A DNA stretch of 64,000 nucleotides from Epiperipatus broadwayi (taxonomy: Eukaryota > Onychophora > Udeonychophora > Euonychophora > Peripatidae): the NCBI GenBank assembly GCA_028023455.1, contig JAQFVV010000064.1, positions 1,893,825 through 1,957,824 of the forward strand. Reading direction: 5' to 3'. Within the stretch, counting starts at the first letter, position 1, and each line of letters begins with the position of its first letter. The notes under the pieces are model-generated. The model searched no databases, was not told the DNA's origin, and saw only the letters and a program-made list of their open reading frames with translations. The position numbers and the translations under genes were made by a program. This document shows, in pieces, positions 10,921-22,374 of the stretch.

Positions 10921-11744
10921 AAGAAGAAGAAGAAGAAGAAGAAGAAGAAGAAGAAGAAGAAGAAGAAGAAGAAGAAGAAGAAGAAGAAGAAGAAGAAGAA
11001 GAAGAAGAAGAAGAAGAAGAAGAAGAAGAAGAAGAAGAAGAAGAAGAAGAAGAAGAAGAAGAAGAAGAAGAAGAAGAAGAAGAAGAAGAAGAAGAAGAAG
11101 AAGAAGAAGAAGAAGAAGAAGAAGAAGAAGAAGAAGAAGAAGAAGAAGAAGAAGAAGAAGAAGAAGAAGAAGAAGAAGAAGAAGAAGAAGAAGAAGAAGA
11201 AGAAGAAGAAGAAGAAGAAGAAGAAGAAGAAGAAGAAGAAGAAGAAGAAGAAGAAGAAGAAGAAGAAGAAGAAGAAGAAGAAGAAGAAGAAGAAGAAGAA
11301 GAAGAAGAAGAAGAAGAAGAAGAAGAAGAAGAAGAAGAAGAAGAAGAAGAAGAAGAAGAAGAAGAAGAAGAAGAAGAAGAAGAAGAAGAAGAAGAAGAAG
11401 AAGAAGAAGAAGAAGAAGAAGAAGAAGAAGAAGAAGAAGAAGAAGAAGAAGAAGAAGAAGAAGAAGAAGAAGAAGAAGAAGAAGAAGAAGAAGAAGAAGA
11501 AGAAGAAGAAGAAGAAGAAGAAGAAGAAGAAGAAGAAGAAGAAGAAGAAGAAGAAGAAGAAGAAGAAGAAGAAGAAGAAGAAGAAGAAGAAGAAGAAGAA
11601 GAAGAAGAAGAAGAAGAAGAAGAAGAAGAAGAAGAAGAAGAAGAAGAAGAAGAAGAAGAAGAAGAAGAAGAAGAAGAAGAAGAAGAAGAAGAAGAAGAAG
11701 AAGAAGAAGAAGAAGAAGAAGAAGAAGAAGAAGAAGAAGAAGAA
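10891..11744 (+). repeat. (AAG)n tract, about 285 perfect units
   Basis: An uninterrupted run of about 854 bp of AAG on the plus strand (CTT on the minus). No interruptions were seen. The long polyleucine frame on the minus strand is a product of the repeat and not a gene. GAA/TTC tracts of this length are known to form triplex (H-DNA) structures and to stall polymerases. Confidence 0.98.
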
Positions 11745-11759
11745 AATATAGAAAATGTA

Positions 11760-12905
11760 GAATGATAAATGTATGTAAAATTTTCATTAGAATTTGCTTC
11801 TCTGTTTTTTTAATTTGATCATTTTACATTAGACACTAGTTCGTAATTTGTAGAAAGTTTGAGATAAGAATATGGCAAATTTGATGAATTTGTTTCAACT
11901 GCATACAGATCTATTAATATACACACATTAAATAATACTATTTAATATACATAATTAAGTATTATATGTATGATATATATGTATGTATTTATTATACTAC
12001 ATAAAATTGGGAAAAAAAACCTAATACAGTGTATATGTGATTAATGCCTTTAATTATTAAGTATGACAAATAGTAAATATGGGACAAACTGAAGCAAAAA
12101 TAATGAATGTTAAACAATCAAGACTTCCATTTTTTGTTTTTATTTGCAATATATTACTTTAATCAATTGTTTATCAATTTTTAATTAGTTTTCCCCATCA
12201 TGTTACACATTATATGTCATTATTGTCATCGTCACCACCACCACTTTGGATAAAAATACCATACATTTTCTGCAATCAGATTATAAAGCAATAGAAATGT
12301 ATTGTGTGATGGTATTACACTGATATCACATATCACAAAAATGTGTGTTCTACTATTTTTTCCAGGCATCACAATAATAAGTTGAATTCTGGTACAGTCA
12401 AGGCAGAAATGGCTGCAGACTACAACTTGACAATGTAAATGTTTGTGCTTGATTATTAATGCACTAATTATTAACCCTGCATAAAAACAAGATGTTGGTC
12501 AATTGAATGTTTTTTCAAATGCTAAACATTTCATTTGCAATACATTCATTTGGTATAATAATTTTAAGCATTCAAAAAAATTTAAATCAAGGATTTTTAA
12601 AAATCAATAAAATTACTTACAAATTCATACTTGGAAGAAAGTCTCAAACCACCTGAAAACTCTGAAGAGAACTTCATGACCATATGTTAAGAGCATTAGG
12701 GAAGATTAAAGTTACAGATAATGACAGTAACATGTTTCCTGAGAACAACTGACTGAGATAAAAATAACTGCTGTGAGTGTTCCACATAACTGAAAAACAA
12801 TATCTTGATAGGTGCAGAATATGTAGCAAGTCAATTTGTGTATAGTTTATATAAAATACCTATATAAATGAGATATTTATTTTATATAGGGTGATGTTTT
12901 TATAA
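11760..12905. other. No recognisable gene
   Basis: AT-rich sequence without coding potential or repeats that I could match elsewhere in the window. Confidence 0.5.
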
Positions 12906-12907
12906 AC

Positions 12908-13247
12908 TGTAATAGTAATAATCAGTCATTAAGATAATTCATATGCACTTTGTGGATTTTAACTATAAATGAATACTCTCACTTTCAAACACAAGATAAA
13001 CTCTTTGTGAAAAGATAGAACAAATCCATCTATACTTTCAACCTAAATGTTTATGTATGAGCAAATCTCTCATTCCCAAATGCTTAATATTTATTTATAC
13101 ATAAATGTTAGGGTTGAAAGGATAGATGGATTCATTCTATCTTTTCACAAAGACTTTATCTTGTGTTTGGAAGTGAGAGTATTCATTTACAGTTAAAAAT
13201 CCACAAAGCACATTTGCATTAGCTTAATGGCTGATTATTACTATTAC
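12908..13247. mobile_element. Foldback (MITE-like) element
   Basis: Arms of about 150 bp (12,908-13,058 and 13,098-13,247) are reverse complements with moderate divergence around a 40-bp centre. The inner arm motif (AAGATAAA then a run around GAAAAGATAGAA) recurs in the larger foldback at 51.6-52.3 kb, so they belong to one family. No coding sequence is present; mobility is inferred from structure only. Confidence 0.7.
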
Positions 13248-13399
13248 AAAATACCTATAGTAAATATGCTATTTTGAAATAAATTTTTTTGTTGTTTACT
13301 TATATTAAGTGACCACTTATACATTTAATTATATCATAAAGATATTTTTTATTAATGTGGCTGTAATCTTAATGTTTCAAAATTAATTGTAGCCACTGC

Positions 13400-14565
13400 A
13401 GGAATATTAAATTATTTCTATTAAAACACTTCATCCAACTTTAATTTTATGATTAATTTTATCCATTATGTTTTCATCTTGTTAATAATTTGATTAATAT
13501 TCATTATTATCAATATTTATTTTTGTCTTTTGAGGAAATCCACTGAACATTATTACTTCAGACTTTTGAATATTTTTCTTTTGTTCTACTTTTATACTTT
13601 CATCTGATAATTCTTGCAATATTTCCTGAACCAAAAGGGCATTATTAGCACAAAAATTTCTCAATTTGCAAAATTAATATAACTTAATTAATTTCCATTT
13701 AATTTTAATCCATTAACTTACCATTTTGCTATACACTATTCTTTTTTTAAAACTGCTGTAAATGGTTTTGCAGATATGGAGTCACCCACCCACATATTCT
13801 TGCCAATGTTATTTTTTTAGAATAATTAAATAATTTAATCCTAGTTTGATTGCATTTTGATAAATATTCTTCAGAATTTGACATAAATTCTGGGTGTATA
13901 TGTTGTTCATCCAATGCTTTAATCACTGACAGAATGCTTATAGAATCAAATGCGTTTTTATAATCAACCAATCTAAAACATAATGGCAACTCATATTTAT
14001 TGTTTTTATTTATATGTATTCCGAATATGTGGATGTGATCTACGTGTTAAAATCACTTTTACCTGTAGCTTGTTCTTTTGCTTGATTAAATCTAAAATTC
14101 ACTGTAGACGAGTTTGTAATTATCTTGGTAAAAAATTCGTATAAAAGTGATAAAAAACTGATATCTCTTTTATCACTTGTTTTTAATATCAAAATTACTA
14201 CTGCATTTTTTCAATTATCTGGGACATCTTCATCATTTAAATGTTTGCTATATAACTTTATCAACAATTTTCCTATTTCTTCATTTGCAGCTTTTAAAGT
14301 ATCATTTCTGAGAGCTCCTTTCTTTTTCATAGAATTAATTGTATGTCTCACTTCTTTATTTAAATTCTTGGCAATTTAGAAGATGTAGCAATTATAGAGG
14401 ATACATCGCTTTTATTTTTTATTGCTCTATAAATCATAGAAATCTACACATTTTATGATGTCATATCTCTTTTTGATAATAGCTCCATCTTTTTATCTAA
14501 TTGTAGAAAATGTTGTTTTACACTTTTGAGTCTTTTATTCTTTTTAATAAAATTTTTGAATACAA
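13400..14565 (-). pseudogene. RTE fragment, inverted 5' part of a twin-primed copy
   Basis: Minus-strand sequence follows the intact RTE protein from about residue 430 (near 14,545) to about residue 835 (near 13,400). Recognisable are VDYKNAFDSI.ILSVIKALD at 13,900-13,970 (intact element: VDYEKAFDSIHISSVIKALD) and the GINHRIKLGW-like region near 13,430. It is broken by many frameshifts and stops. With the plus-strand piece that follows at 14,612 it forms the order expected from twin priming: an inverted upstream segment joined to a sense 3' segment, with the intervening element sequence missing. Confidence 0.8.
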
Positions 14566-14611
14566 ATCTAAATTTTAAACCGGTTTACTTACACAACACA
14601 CATGACTTATG

Positions 14612-14843
14612 CACCTATACATATTGCTAGAAGAGATGATAATAGTTGGACAATTGAAATTTTAAACTGTATTCCAAGAGATTGTAAAAGACCCAGAAAG
14701 AGACCACATGTGAGATGATGGATGATGTAAGAAAGTGTGCAGGGGTGATGTGGAGAAGAGAAGCTAAAGATCGGAAAAAATGGATTGAACTTGGAGAGAC
14801 CTTCATCCTGCAGTGGATTGATAATGGTTGATGATGATGACAT
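14612..14843 (+). pseudogene. RTE 3' end, sense part of a twin-primed copy
   Basis: Matches the last ~75 codons of the intact RTE (HIARRDDN...LQWIDNG) nearly base for base, then ends in the element's short GAT-rich tail. A one-base difference near 14,716 breaks the frame. The sequence between element residues ~835 and ~915 is missing across the junction with the inverted segment. Confidence 0.85.
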
Positions 14844-14849
14844 AACTAT

Positions 14850-16235
14850 AGAAGAATATTTATTTACAAAAAATTTTTCTGAAGTTTATTGTAATACATC
14901 TTTTCAAGTGAAACTCAACAAGATATAAACAACATACATATATAAAACAAAATAACCTTTCAGTCATTCAATATAAAAACCAACATATTTTAACATCAAA
15001 GGATATTTTCATGAGATTGACAGCATTGAGTTCAGGACAATTTATCATCACAGTTCCTTTTACTTTTTTTTAATTCATTTATTTTATAAAAGATAACTCT
15101 GTATTGTCAAATAATATTGTATAATCTGTATTCAGTTCATGAACATACAAAGCAAGTAAAAAAATGTTAAACATAATGTAACTTAAAATATTCTCAAGTG
15201 CAGGAGTTTTATAAACAATTATAGAGTGATTCTTTATTACAGATACTTATATATGCTTCATATAGTAATCACTGATTGCTGAAACATATAAAAATGATCC
15301 TATAGAAGACAGCTGCTCTTTTTTATATTATACTGTATTGTTGGTACCGGCATTTCTTTCCAGGCAAAAAGATACATACTGTTAGCAACGATATGAGATT
15401 AATATTTATTGATTGACTATGTAACTATAAGTAGAAACAGCTTGGGTTCAAATCACAGTAATTTTCTTTTAAGTAAAAACTTTCAGTTTGGCAATAGATA
15501 AGAAGTTAATATTGGTTATTAAATGTATATTTGCATTGGTAATAGTTTAAATGCCATGTTTTTGCTGATAAAGGCAAAGTTAAAAAAGGTCTCTAGGCAG
15601 AAATTTAAACACACTATCCGGTAATCATTGATTGCTCAAGACAATCATAGATGGCGCTAAAGATCTGCTATTGTTTATTTGTGTATAATTAAACTCTTTA
15701 TTATTATTGTCATTATACTTTTTAAAATAATAAAGATTTTATTATTTTATGATATAACTTATTTTATTATGAGATGACAAAATAAATTAAGTAAGTCTAA
15801 TTTAGTAACAAATTATCACAGATAATAATCACTTAGTTGCAATACTGTGGGGCCTCCTAGTTCCAATCTGCTTTAGAACAGATAAGTTAATCTCTGTACA
15901 TATATAATAATAATATATACATAAGACCATGCTCGCACACACATTCGCCATACTAACAAAATTATTAAGAATTACTGAAATTTGTTAGTATTATTTATTT
16001 TTTTGTAAATTGTGGTTTAAAACTTTGCTCACCTTATAAAATAAACAAATTCCGAAATAAAAACAAGCAAACAAACAAGAAATAGAAATGTGGTTGTATT
16101 AAAGGTGATCATTAGTACAGCATATACAAAAGGGGAAATTAATTTTTTTAGTCATGACTATTTTATTTTAAGGATTTCCTGCACATTGAATGTGATCACA
16201 TATAAGGTTAATACATATAAGTATTCACTAGTTAT
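14850..16235. other. No recognisable gene; upstream region of peptide gene
   Basis: AT-rich. Nothing coding was recognised. The last few hundred bases should hold the promoter and 5' UTR of the peptide gene at 16,240, but I could not place a confident TATA box or transcription start. Confidence 0.4.
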
Positions 16236-16239
16236 AAAA

Positions 16240-17791
16240 ATGGCAAACTTAAAAATTGTATACCTCTTGCTTGTTGTAAATATTTTACTTTGCATTATTT
16301 CTAATCAGGGAGAGGCTAAGACGGTAATTACTTCACAATCAAATTCTGACAAAAATATGATTCTAAAAAATGATAAAGCTTTTTGGTGGGCCGCAGTGAG
16401 ATTTATTCCGTCGATAGTAAGATATATTCGAAACCGTCGACGTCGAAGAGGTAAGTATTTGTTTGTAAATGTAATCCATAATTTCATAATGTATAGATAT
16501 AAGGTATTTTCCCTAACATGCCCTTCAGTCAAAATCATGTTACACTGATGTCTAAATTTTTACAATCAATAGATCCTATCAGCTTGCTTAATTCTGCATT
16601 ACATTAAAAATAGGTATATACTGACATATATTGGAAGATTAGTTTGGTTGGCTGTAGGATATTTTTCTCTATAAAAATTCTCAGTCTGTTTATATTCTGA
16701 AAATATAAATAAATTTTAAGTTATTACTGACATAAATCTTAAACTGAAAGTATAGCGATAACTATTATGTCATTTTTGTGCACATATAAATTAAAATAAA
16801 AATCTTCATGGACTACTGACATAAATGGCATGTTACACCTGTTTATCCTTGTATGATTCATAGTAGTAACATTACAACATTTGGAATTGTTATACCAACC
16901 ATGAATTGATTAATAAATGTTATTGTAAAAACTACTGAATAGTTGTAAGTACTAATAGATGAGATTAAAGATTCAAACAACAGAAAACAAGAAGATAAAA
17001 TTTTAGAATTATAATCATGGGGATAAAATGTTAACAGATTAAAAAAAATCCATATTAAAACCAGAAGCTATTCAGATAACTGGATTGTAAAAAATTCTTT
17101 CAAATGGAAGATGGTTTACATGAATCATGATACTTATAGATATAATCTGACTTTTTAAGGATTTCAAGGAATTCTCTGAATTTATTTTGGTAGGCAGTGT
17201 AACATTTGGATAGGATTCTGATATTTGAAAAATCTATATTATGACTCATATCAAGATGGGGGAGTGTCAATGATGACGAGTCTTTCCTAGCATTGATTTG
17301 ATAAGTCCTCATGCCATTCACATTAAATTTCAAACTTCATGGGCCACCAGAGGGATTGATTCAGTAGGATTGAACAGAATGCTATGAATTTTTTAATTAG
17401 TGGTATATGTTGTTTTATGTTACTGCATTTTAAAACATGTCCAGTACTATCTATAATTTTTTTATATAAGGAATACACTCTTTAATAATTGAATTTCTTT
17501 GCCTTGATATTTTAACGATTGTTTTGGGCTTGCTTACTGAAATCATTAATTAAACCCATAACATTCGTAATAAAGAAAAAAAGCTACAACTATTATAGTC
17601 TGTGCTTCGTGTACAAAAATAATAACAGAAAATATTAGATGTCTTGTAAACTGTGATAACAAACCCAACATATATGACTAAAGAAAAAATTGATTATTTT
17701 CTTTCCAGGTTTAAGCACTAAGTACTTTCTTAGGCCTGTAAAGTTTATAAAATTTTATGCTGACTTTATGAAATTTGTTAGAAAGAAATAA
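16240..17791 (+). CDS. Secreted cationic peptide precursor (two exons), host-defence-like
   Basis: Exon 1 is 16,240-16,450, a GT-AG intron runs 16,451-17,708 (donor GTAAGT, acceptor TTTCTTTCCAG), and exon 2 is 17,709-17,791; the phase is consistent and the spliced frame encodes 97 residues. Residues 1-26 form a signal peptide (hydrophobic core LLLVVNILLC, likely cleavage after GEA). A short polar stretch follows (27-45), then an aromatic, amphipathic segment (46-65, KAFWWAAVRF...), five arginines (66-70), and a second cationic amphipathic segment ending FVRKK. There are no acidic pro-region and no cysteines after the signal. The layout suggests a membrane-active antimicrobial-type peptide, perhaps processed at the arginine run. 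I recognise no family. An in-frame ATG at 16,090 would add 50 residues ahead of the signal peptide and is rejected. A poly(A) signal follows at 17,946. Confidence 0.75.
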
Positions 17792-17945
17792 GCAATCACT
17801 GCGTCCGTGCGAGGAGAGATGAACATGCTAATGTAGTTAAGCAGCAATCATCGTCATCAGCATACTCACTCCATGCTATAGATATTGATCATAGTATCGA
17901 TTCATAAAACACCAGTATCCTGTCCATATATAAATTTTCTATCAA

Positions 17946-17951
17946 AATAAA
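17946..17951 (+). promoter_or_regulatory. Poly(A) signal of the peptide gene
   Basis: AATAAA lies 155 bp after the stop codon of the two-exon peptide gene, at a normal distance for a 3' UTR. Confidence 0.5.
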
Positions 17952-17954
17952 GTT

Positions 17955-19065
17955 ATAAACCCATTAAGACGCTGTTTTCATTATAAGGATTATTTTAAAT
18001 ATAATGCAGTATTGATCGATTGTAATGGAAAGATAATGACAGAGAAAAAAATTCATTACAGAACATCAATTAGATACGATGTTGAAGTATCTCAGAAGAA
18101 AATACATTTTACAGAAGTTCATCATTAGCGTTGCAAAATATTAAATTAACAGAGTAGTGGACAAACATGTTCTATATAAGGACATATTTGTGACTCAGAA
18201 AAAGTTTGATTAATCTTTTGAAGAATCATGAAACCAATCAGAATATAGTTATATTCTGAAACATTTTTTTCAAAATATAATAGCTGTTATTAGACTAAAA
18301 ATGATAATGATAAAAGTTCATGGAGAATAGTAAGCAAGCTGGATTGTGAGTCACATTACAAATAATGGTTCAGTTTTTTAAAAAAATACTACAAAAGCTA
18401 AAATAATAGAGCTAAGGCTAGTAGAAAAGATGAACAAGAAAAAATTTTAAATACAATACCAAGCATGCAAGAAATCGAGAAAATAACCAAATATAAGGTG
18501 ATAAATGGGATAACATAGTTTGCTGATGTGATGTAACCAAAATGAAGATATGTAGAGAAAAGAAGTAGCGACTGAAATTGGATTTGGAGAAACTTAGCCT
18601 ATTTTAATGGTTAAAAGGTTGCGAATGATTAAGGGTTTTCTTTTAAAAAATAAAAAAATAAAATTTGTAAATAGTGACATAATAGGCATTAATAAGACCA
18701 GAACACATCGGGAAAAATAATCATAGATTTAAAGAGCAATTTTGATGTAAATAATTTTGTGCTTGGAAAAAAATATAAGAGTTTGTTTGAAATAGATAAA
18801 TAAATTTGTTTTACCAATGCTTTTTTGTTGATTTGAGAGGAGAACTTAAAACAAAAATAATTCAGATGTTGTGCTACACAAGCAAGGATGTTAAGATGGT
18901 GGTTGGAAATAAAAAGAAACCATCAAAAGTGAAAAACATAGGCAAAAGAAAAACCAAGCATTCACTGTAAGATTTCAATTCAGTTAGTCTCAACATACCA
19001 ATAGATAAAATTGTAATATATAAAAAACTAGTTTTATATTGCATCCAAAAGACTTTACAAGACCT
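17955..19065. other. Decayed sequence, possible RTE traces
   Basis: No gene. Around 18,465-18,615 the plus strand reads like a heavily mutated RTE C-terminus (EIEKITKYK near EKIKRLKW of the intact element), but too weakly for a firm call. Confidence 0.3.
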
Positions 19066-19069
19066 AAAA

Positions 19070-19197
19070 AAATATATGTGAATAGAAAAATAAGATTAAG
19101 AAAATGTGATGGAATGACTTAGAAAATAGAAAATTGTAAATCGAAATACTTGATTAAATTCAAGGGGACTTACATCCTGAAGTGGATTGATTATTGT
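19070..19197 (+). pseudogene. RTE 3' end remnant
   Basis: The plus strand reads RKC-G-then-YILKWIDYC, matching RKCAGVLW and FILQWIDNG at the end of the intact RTE. It meets another RTE 3' end in opposite orientation at about 19,200, giving a tail-to-tail junction. Confidence 0.6.
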
Positions 19198-20119
19198 TGA
19201 AAATGGATCTACTGCAGGATGACTGTCTCTCTAAATTTAAACCAGCTTCTCTAATCTCTAGCGTCTCCTCATATAACACTAGTACCAGTCCATATTTTAC
19301 CAATCCATCTTACATGGAATATTTATAGATTTTTTTAAGTCTCTTGGAATCCAGTTTACGAATTCTTCCGGCTATTATCATCTCTTCTAGCAATATGTCC
19401 AGCTCAGTTTGATTTCAGCTTCTTAATTTTTTTCAATAATACCTATTTGTTTTCTCACACGTATATTTCCTTTTAATCTCTTCTTGTTACTTTTAACGTA
19501 ATGAGTGGACAAAAAATTGTTAATTGCTCATATGTTAAGCGTCTAAGTATCAGAAATATAAGTAAAAAACTTGTAAAACACATTTATTAAAAATATACTT
19601 TTTCAAATAGCTTTTAATATTAAATTAATTCTATTAAAAGCACTTTATCCAAGTTTAATTCTATGATTAATTTCATACATTATATTTCCATCTTTTATTA
19701 ATAATGACCAAGGCATATGTTAGTTGATAATTTTTTCTTATTCATAATTATCAATCTATATTTTCTTTTTTTGAGAAAATTCTTTGAACATTATTAATTT
19801 TGTTTAGTATTTAACTTTGGTCCTACTTTTTTATTTTTATCTGATAACAATTGCAACATGTGAAGCTGTGGAGCATTATTTGCAATAGTGACCACATCAT
19901 CGGCAAAATCCAGACTTAAATAATCTTAGTTTTCTTTTTACTTCAATAGTTTTCTATTTTAATAGATAAAATATTTTTTATAAAATTGTCAAATCACCCC
20001 CCCCCCTCAACGTTATGTTTTCTCACAATTTAATCTTTGGGTGGGTGACTAAACATTTTATATCTGAATTTTTAGCTAGTTGTATGCAATGAGTTTATTT
20101 CTTAAAATACTTTTAATAA

Positions 20120-20430
20120 TAACATACAAGGCTAAAACCTTAGTCAAAAGCGCCTTAAAAATGCTTATATGACAGCCAATCAGATGTAATAATGACTGCA
20201 CATGGAACTCTCAATTCAAAAACACAAGCCAGAACACAATAAAAAGTTGGGACCCACCTTCTTCAATACTTAAATTTATATATAAATAAGTCAGAAGAAA
20301 GTGGGTACCATCTTTTTCTTGTGTTCTTGAATTGAGAGTTCCACGTGCAGTCATTATTACATCTTATTGGCTGTCACATAAGCATTTTTAAGGTGCTTCT
20401 GACTAAGGTTTTAGCCTTGTACTTATTATT
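20120..20430. mobile_element. Foldback element inserted in RTE copy
   Basis: Arms of about 140 bp (20,125-20,270 and 20,290-20,425) are inverted copies around a TATATATAAATA-like centre. A partial copy of one arm lies at 49,325-49,505. It interrupts the decayed RTE. No protein is encoded. Confidence 0.75.
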
Positions 20431-20698
20431 TAATATCTGCTAGCACTTAATAAATTTAAAATACTTTTATAAAATTGATGTAAAAGTTTTTGAAGATATG
20501 GAATCACCTTTGTTATATTTTCCTCACTGTTGACCTTATTTTAACTATATAATCTATTCATTACTGTGACCTTTTAATAATATATTTTCAGAATATAATA
20601 ACGATGTGGCTGTATAACTTGTTGATCCAATAAATTCTGTAAAAACTCTTATAAAAACAAATGCCTTTACCTGATTTACAAATTCAAAATATAATAGG

Positions 20699-20782
20699 CA
20701 ATTCATATTCAAAATAGGCAAAATTCACTATACGTATTGGTGGTCATGTGATGTTTATAGGCTTAAAATCAATTCATATTCA
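20699..20782 (-). mobile_element. 58-bp mini-insertion with 13-bp target duplication
   Basis: CAATTCATATTCA at 20,699-20,711 is repeated at 20,770-20,782, enclosing 58 bp. The insert joins a CATCACATGACCACCA end (as at 54,701-54,716 and 10,507-10,520) to a GTATAGTGAATTTTGCC end (as at 10,780-10,796). It is therefore an extreme internal deletion of the foldback at 10.5 kb that still keeps both ends. It lies inside a decayed RTE copy, which supplies the empty-site context. Confidence 0.75.
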
Positions 20783-22090
20783 CTGATGTTTTAATAACTT
20801 TTCTCAATACTTAGATGTGATCTACCATGTTAAAACTACATTAAATTTAGCTTGTTCTTTTGGATGATTAAAATATAATATTTGATGTAGCAAAGTTGTC
20901 ATTGTTTTGATAAAATTTTTAGATGGAAATTCTAATATCTTTTATCACCCATTTAAAATATCAATATTACTGAAGTATTCTTTCAATCATCTAATACATC
21001 CTTATCATTTAGATGTTCATCTCTAAATACATCCCTATCATTTAGATGTTCGTCTCTAAATATATCGCTATCATTTAGATATTCGGTATATCACTTTGAT
21101 AATTTTTTTTACTTACTCATTTGCTTCTTTTAAGATATTGATTATAATTCGATTATTATTTGGAGCTGTTCCCTTCTTCATAGATCGGCTTACATAGCAG
21201 TTCTTTATTTAAAATGCCGGGCAATTAAGAAGAGGTAGCAATTGTTGGGGATACATTACTTTTTTGTTCTGTATTATTATATAATTCTTTGTAAACTTTT
21301 TTGCACACTGATATATAGTTGCTTATTTAGACTAGTTCCCGTATGTTTTTTTTATTGTAGAAATACGTTTTTTACTAATTCCAAATTTACACTTATCTTT
21401 CCTTTCACAATTACATTATTTTATATAGCTATTGACTCATTATAATACCATTTCAAAAAGCTCTAGATATTCGATTCCTCTTAGTAGATCATTTTTATAT
21501 ATTTTCATATTTCTTTTTTTTCATATATTTTCTTGTTTCAGAAAAATTGCTGCTTTTTTGTATGCTATCTTTGTTGCTATCTTTGTTGCAGTTCTTTGTA
21601 GATTATCAAATATCTTCCTATTGATTTCATTCAAATCTGAAAACATTCTTAAAATATGTTAATTTTATAAAATGATTTGTAAATTCTAATTTAAATTCAC
21701 AGGAATGCTTCTGAAGGCTAGAAATATCAATTGTGAATACTGTTTTTTAAAATAACTGCTGTGTCTCCAGTTTTGTATTAACAGGCATCTTACATCTCAC
21801 TAATTGATGATGACTTCTTGTGTTGAAACTATTAAGAACATTACAATCTTGAAATACATATTTTCTGTTAGTTAAAATAAAATCCAATTCTGCTGTTCCT
21901 TTATTTAGGGTTTTATTTAGAGAAAGAATTCATAATATATTTTTATTTACTGCAAATTCCACAAATCTGTGTCCTTTCACGTTACTAACAACATAACCAA
22001 GTTTCCCCAAATACATTTTATTACTTAATCATTTACCTATTTTAGCATAAATGTCCCCACATTGGAGTATAAATCTAAATAACTTGTCAT

Positions 22091-22362
22091 AAATTGAAAA
22101 AATTAAAAGATTGAAGTGGAGTTGGGTTGGACATATTGCTAGAAGAGATGATAATAGATGGACAATTGAAATTTTAAACTGGATTCCAAGAGATTGTAAA
22201 AGACCAGAAAGAGACCACATGTGAGATGGATGGATGAAATAAGAAAGTGTGCAGGGGTAATATGGAGAAGAGAAACTAAAGATTGGAAAAGATGGATTAA
22301 ACTTGGAAAGACCTTCATCCTGCAGTGGATTGATAATGTTTGATAATGATGATGATGATGAT
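22091..22362 (+). pseudogene. RTE 3' end, 5'-truncated copy
   Basis: Very similar to the last ~85 codons of the intact RTE (IEKIKRLKWSW... to ...LQWIDN) and ends in a (GAT)n tail at 22,338-22,362. One base is missing in the PRKRPH region (near 22,205), which shifts the frame. Its orientation is opposite to the long decayed copy just left of it, and both contain the C-terminal region, so it is a separate insertion. Confidence 0.85.
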
Positions 22363-22374
22363 GAAATTGAATAA

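Larger units (their letters stand above)
19200..22020 (-). pseudogene. Long decayed RTE copy
   Basis: The minus strand can be followed through most of the intact RTE protein: C-terminus at 19,205-19,430 (HIARRDDN at about 19,395), RRDQKRN near 19,490, NKCVL near 19,560, INHRIKLG near 19,660, the reverse transcriptase region through 20,460-21,240, and the endonuclease region (TAELDFILTNRKY near 21,870; GHRFVEFA near 21,970). The 5' end is truncated within the endonuclease domain. Many stops and frameshifts make it dead. It hosts a foldback (20,120-20,430) and a 58-bp insertion with target duplication (20,699-20,782), so it is older than both. Confidence 0.8.

Noticed and set aside
10705-11787. 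360-residue polyleucine/isoleucine open frame on the minus strand
   Set aside because: It is the translation of the (AAT)n(AAG)n microsatellites plus flanking foldback sequence.
16090-16239. Upstream in-frame ATG for the peptide gene
   Set aside because: It would put 50 residues ahead of an obvious signal peptide, which must be N-terminal. The ATG at 16,240 is preferred.
16451-16548. Read-through of peptide exon 1 to the stop at 16,546
   Set aside because: A consensus GTAAGT donor follows the Arg run and an in-phase acceptor with a short basic exon lies at 17,709. The unspliced tail has no peptide-like character.
19200-22362. Twin-priming interpretation of the opposed RTE copies at 19.2-22.0 and 22.1-22.4 kb
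   Set aside because: The minus copy already contains the C-terminal region, so the two pieces overlap in element coordinates and must be separate insertions.
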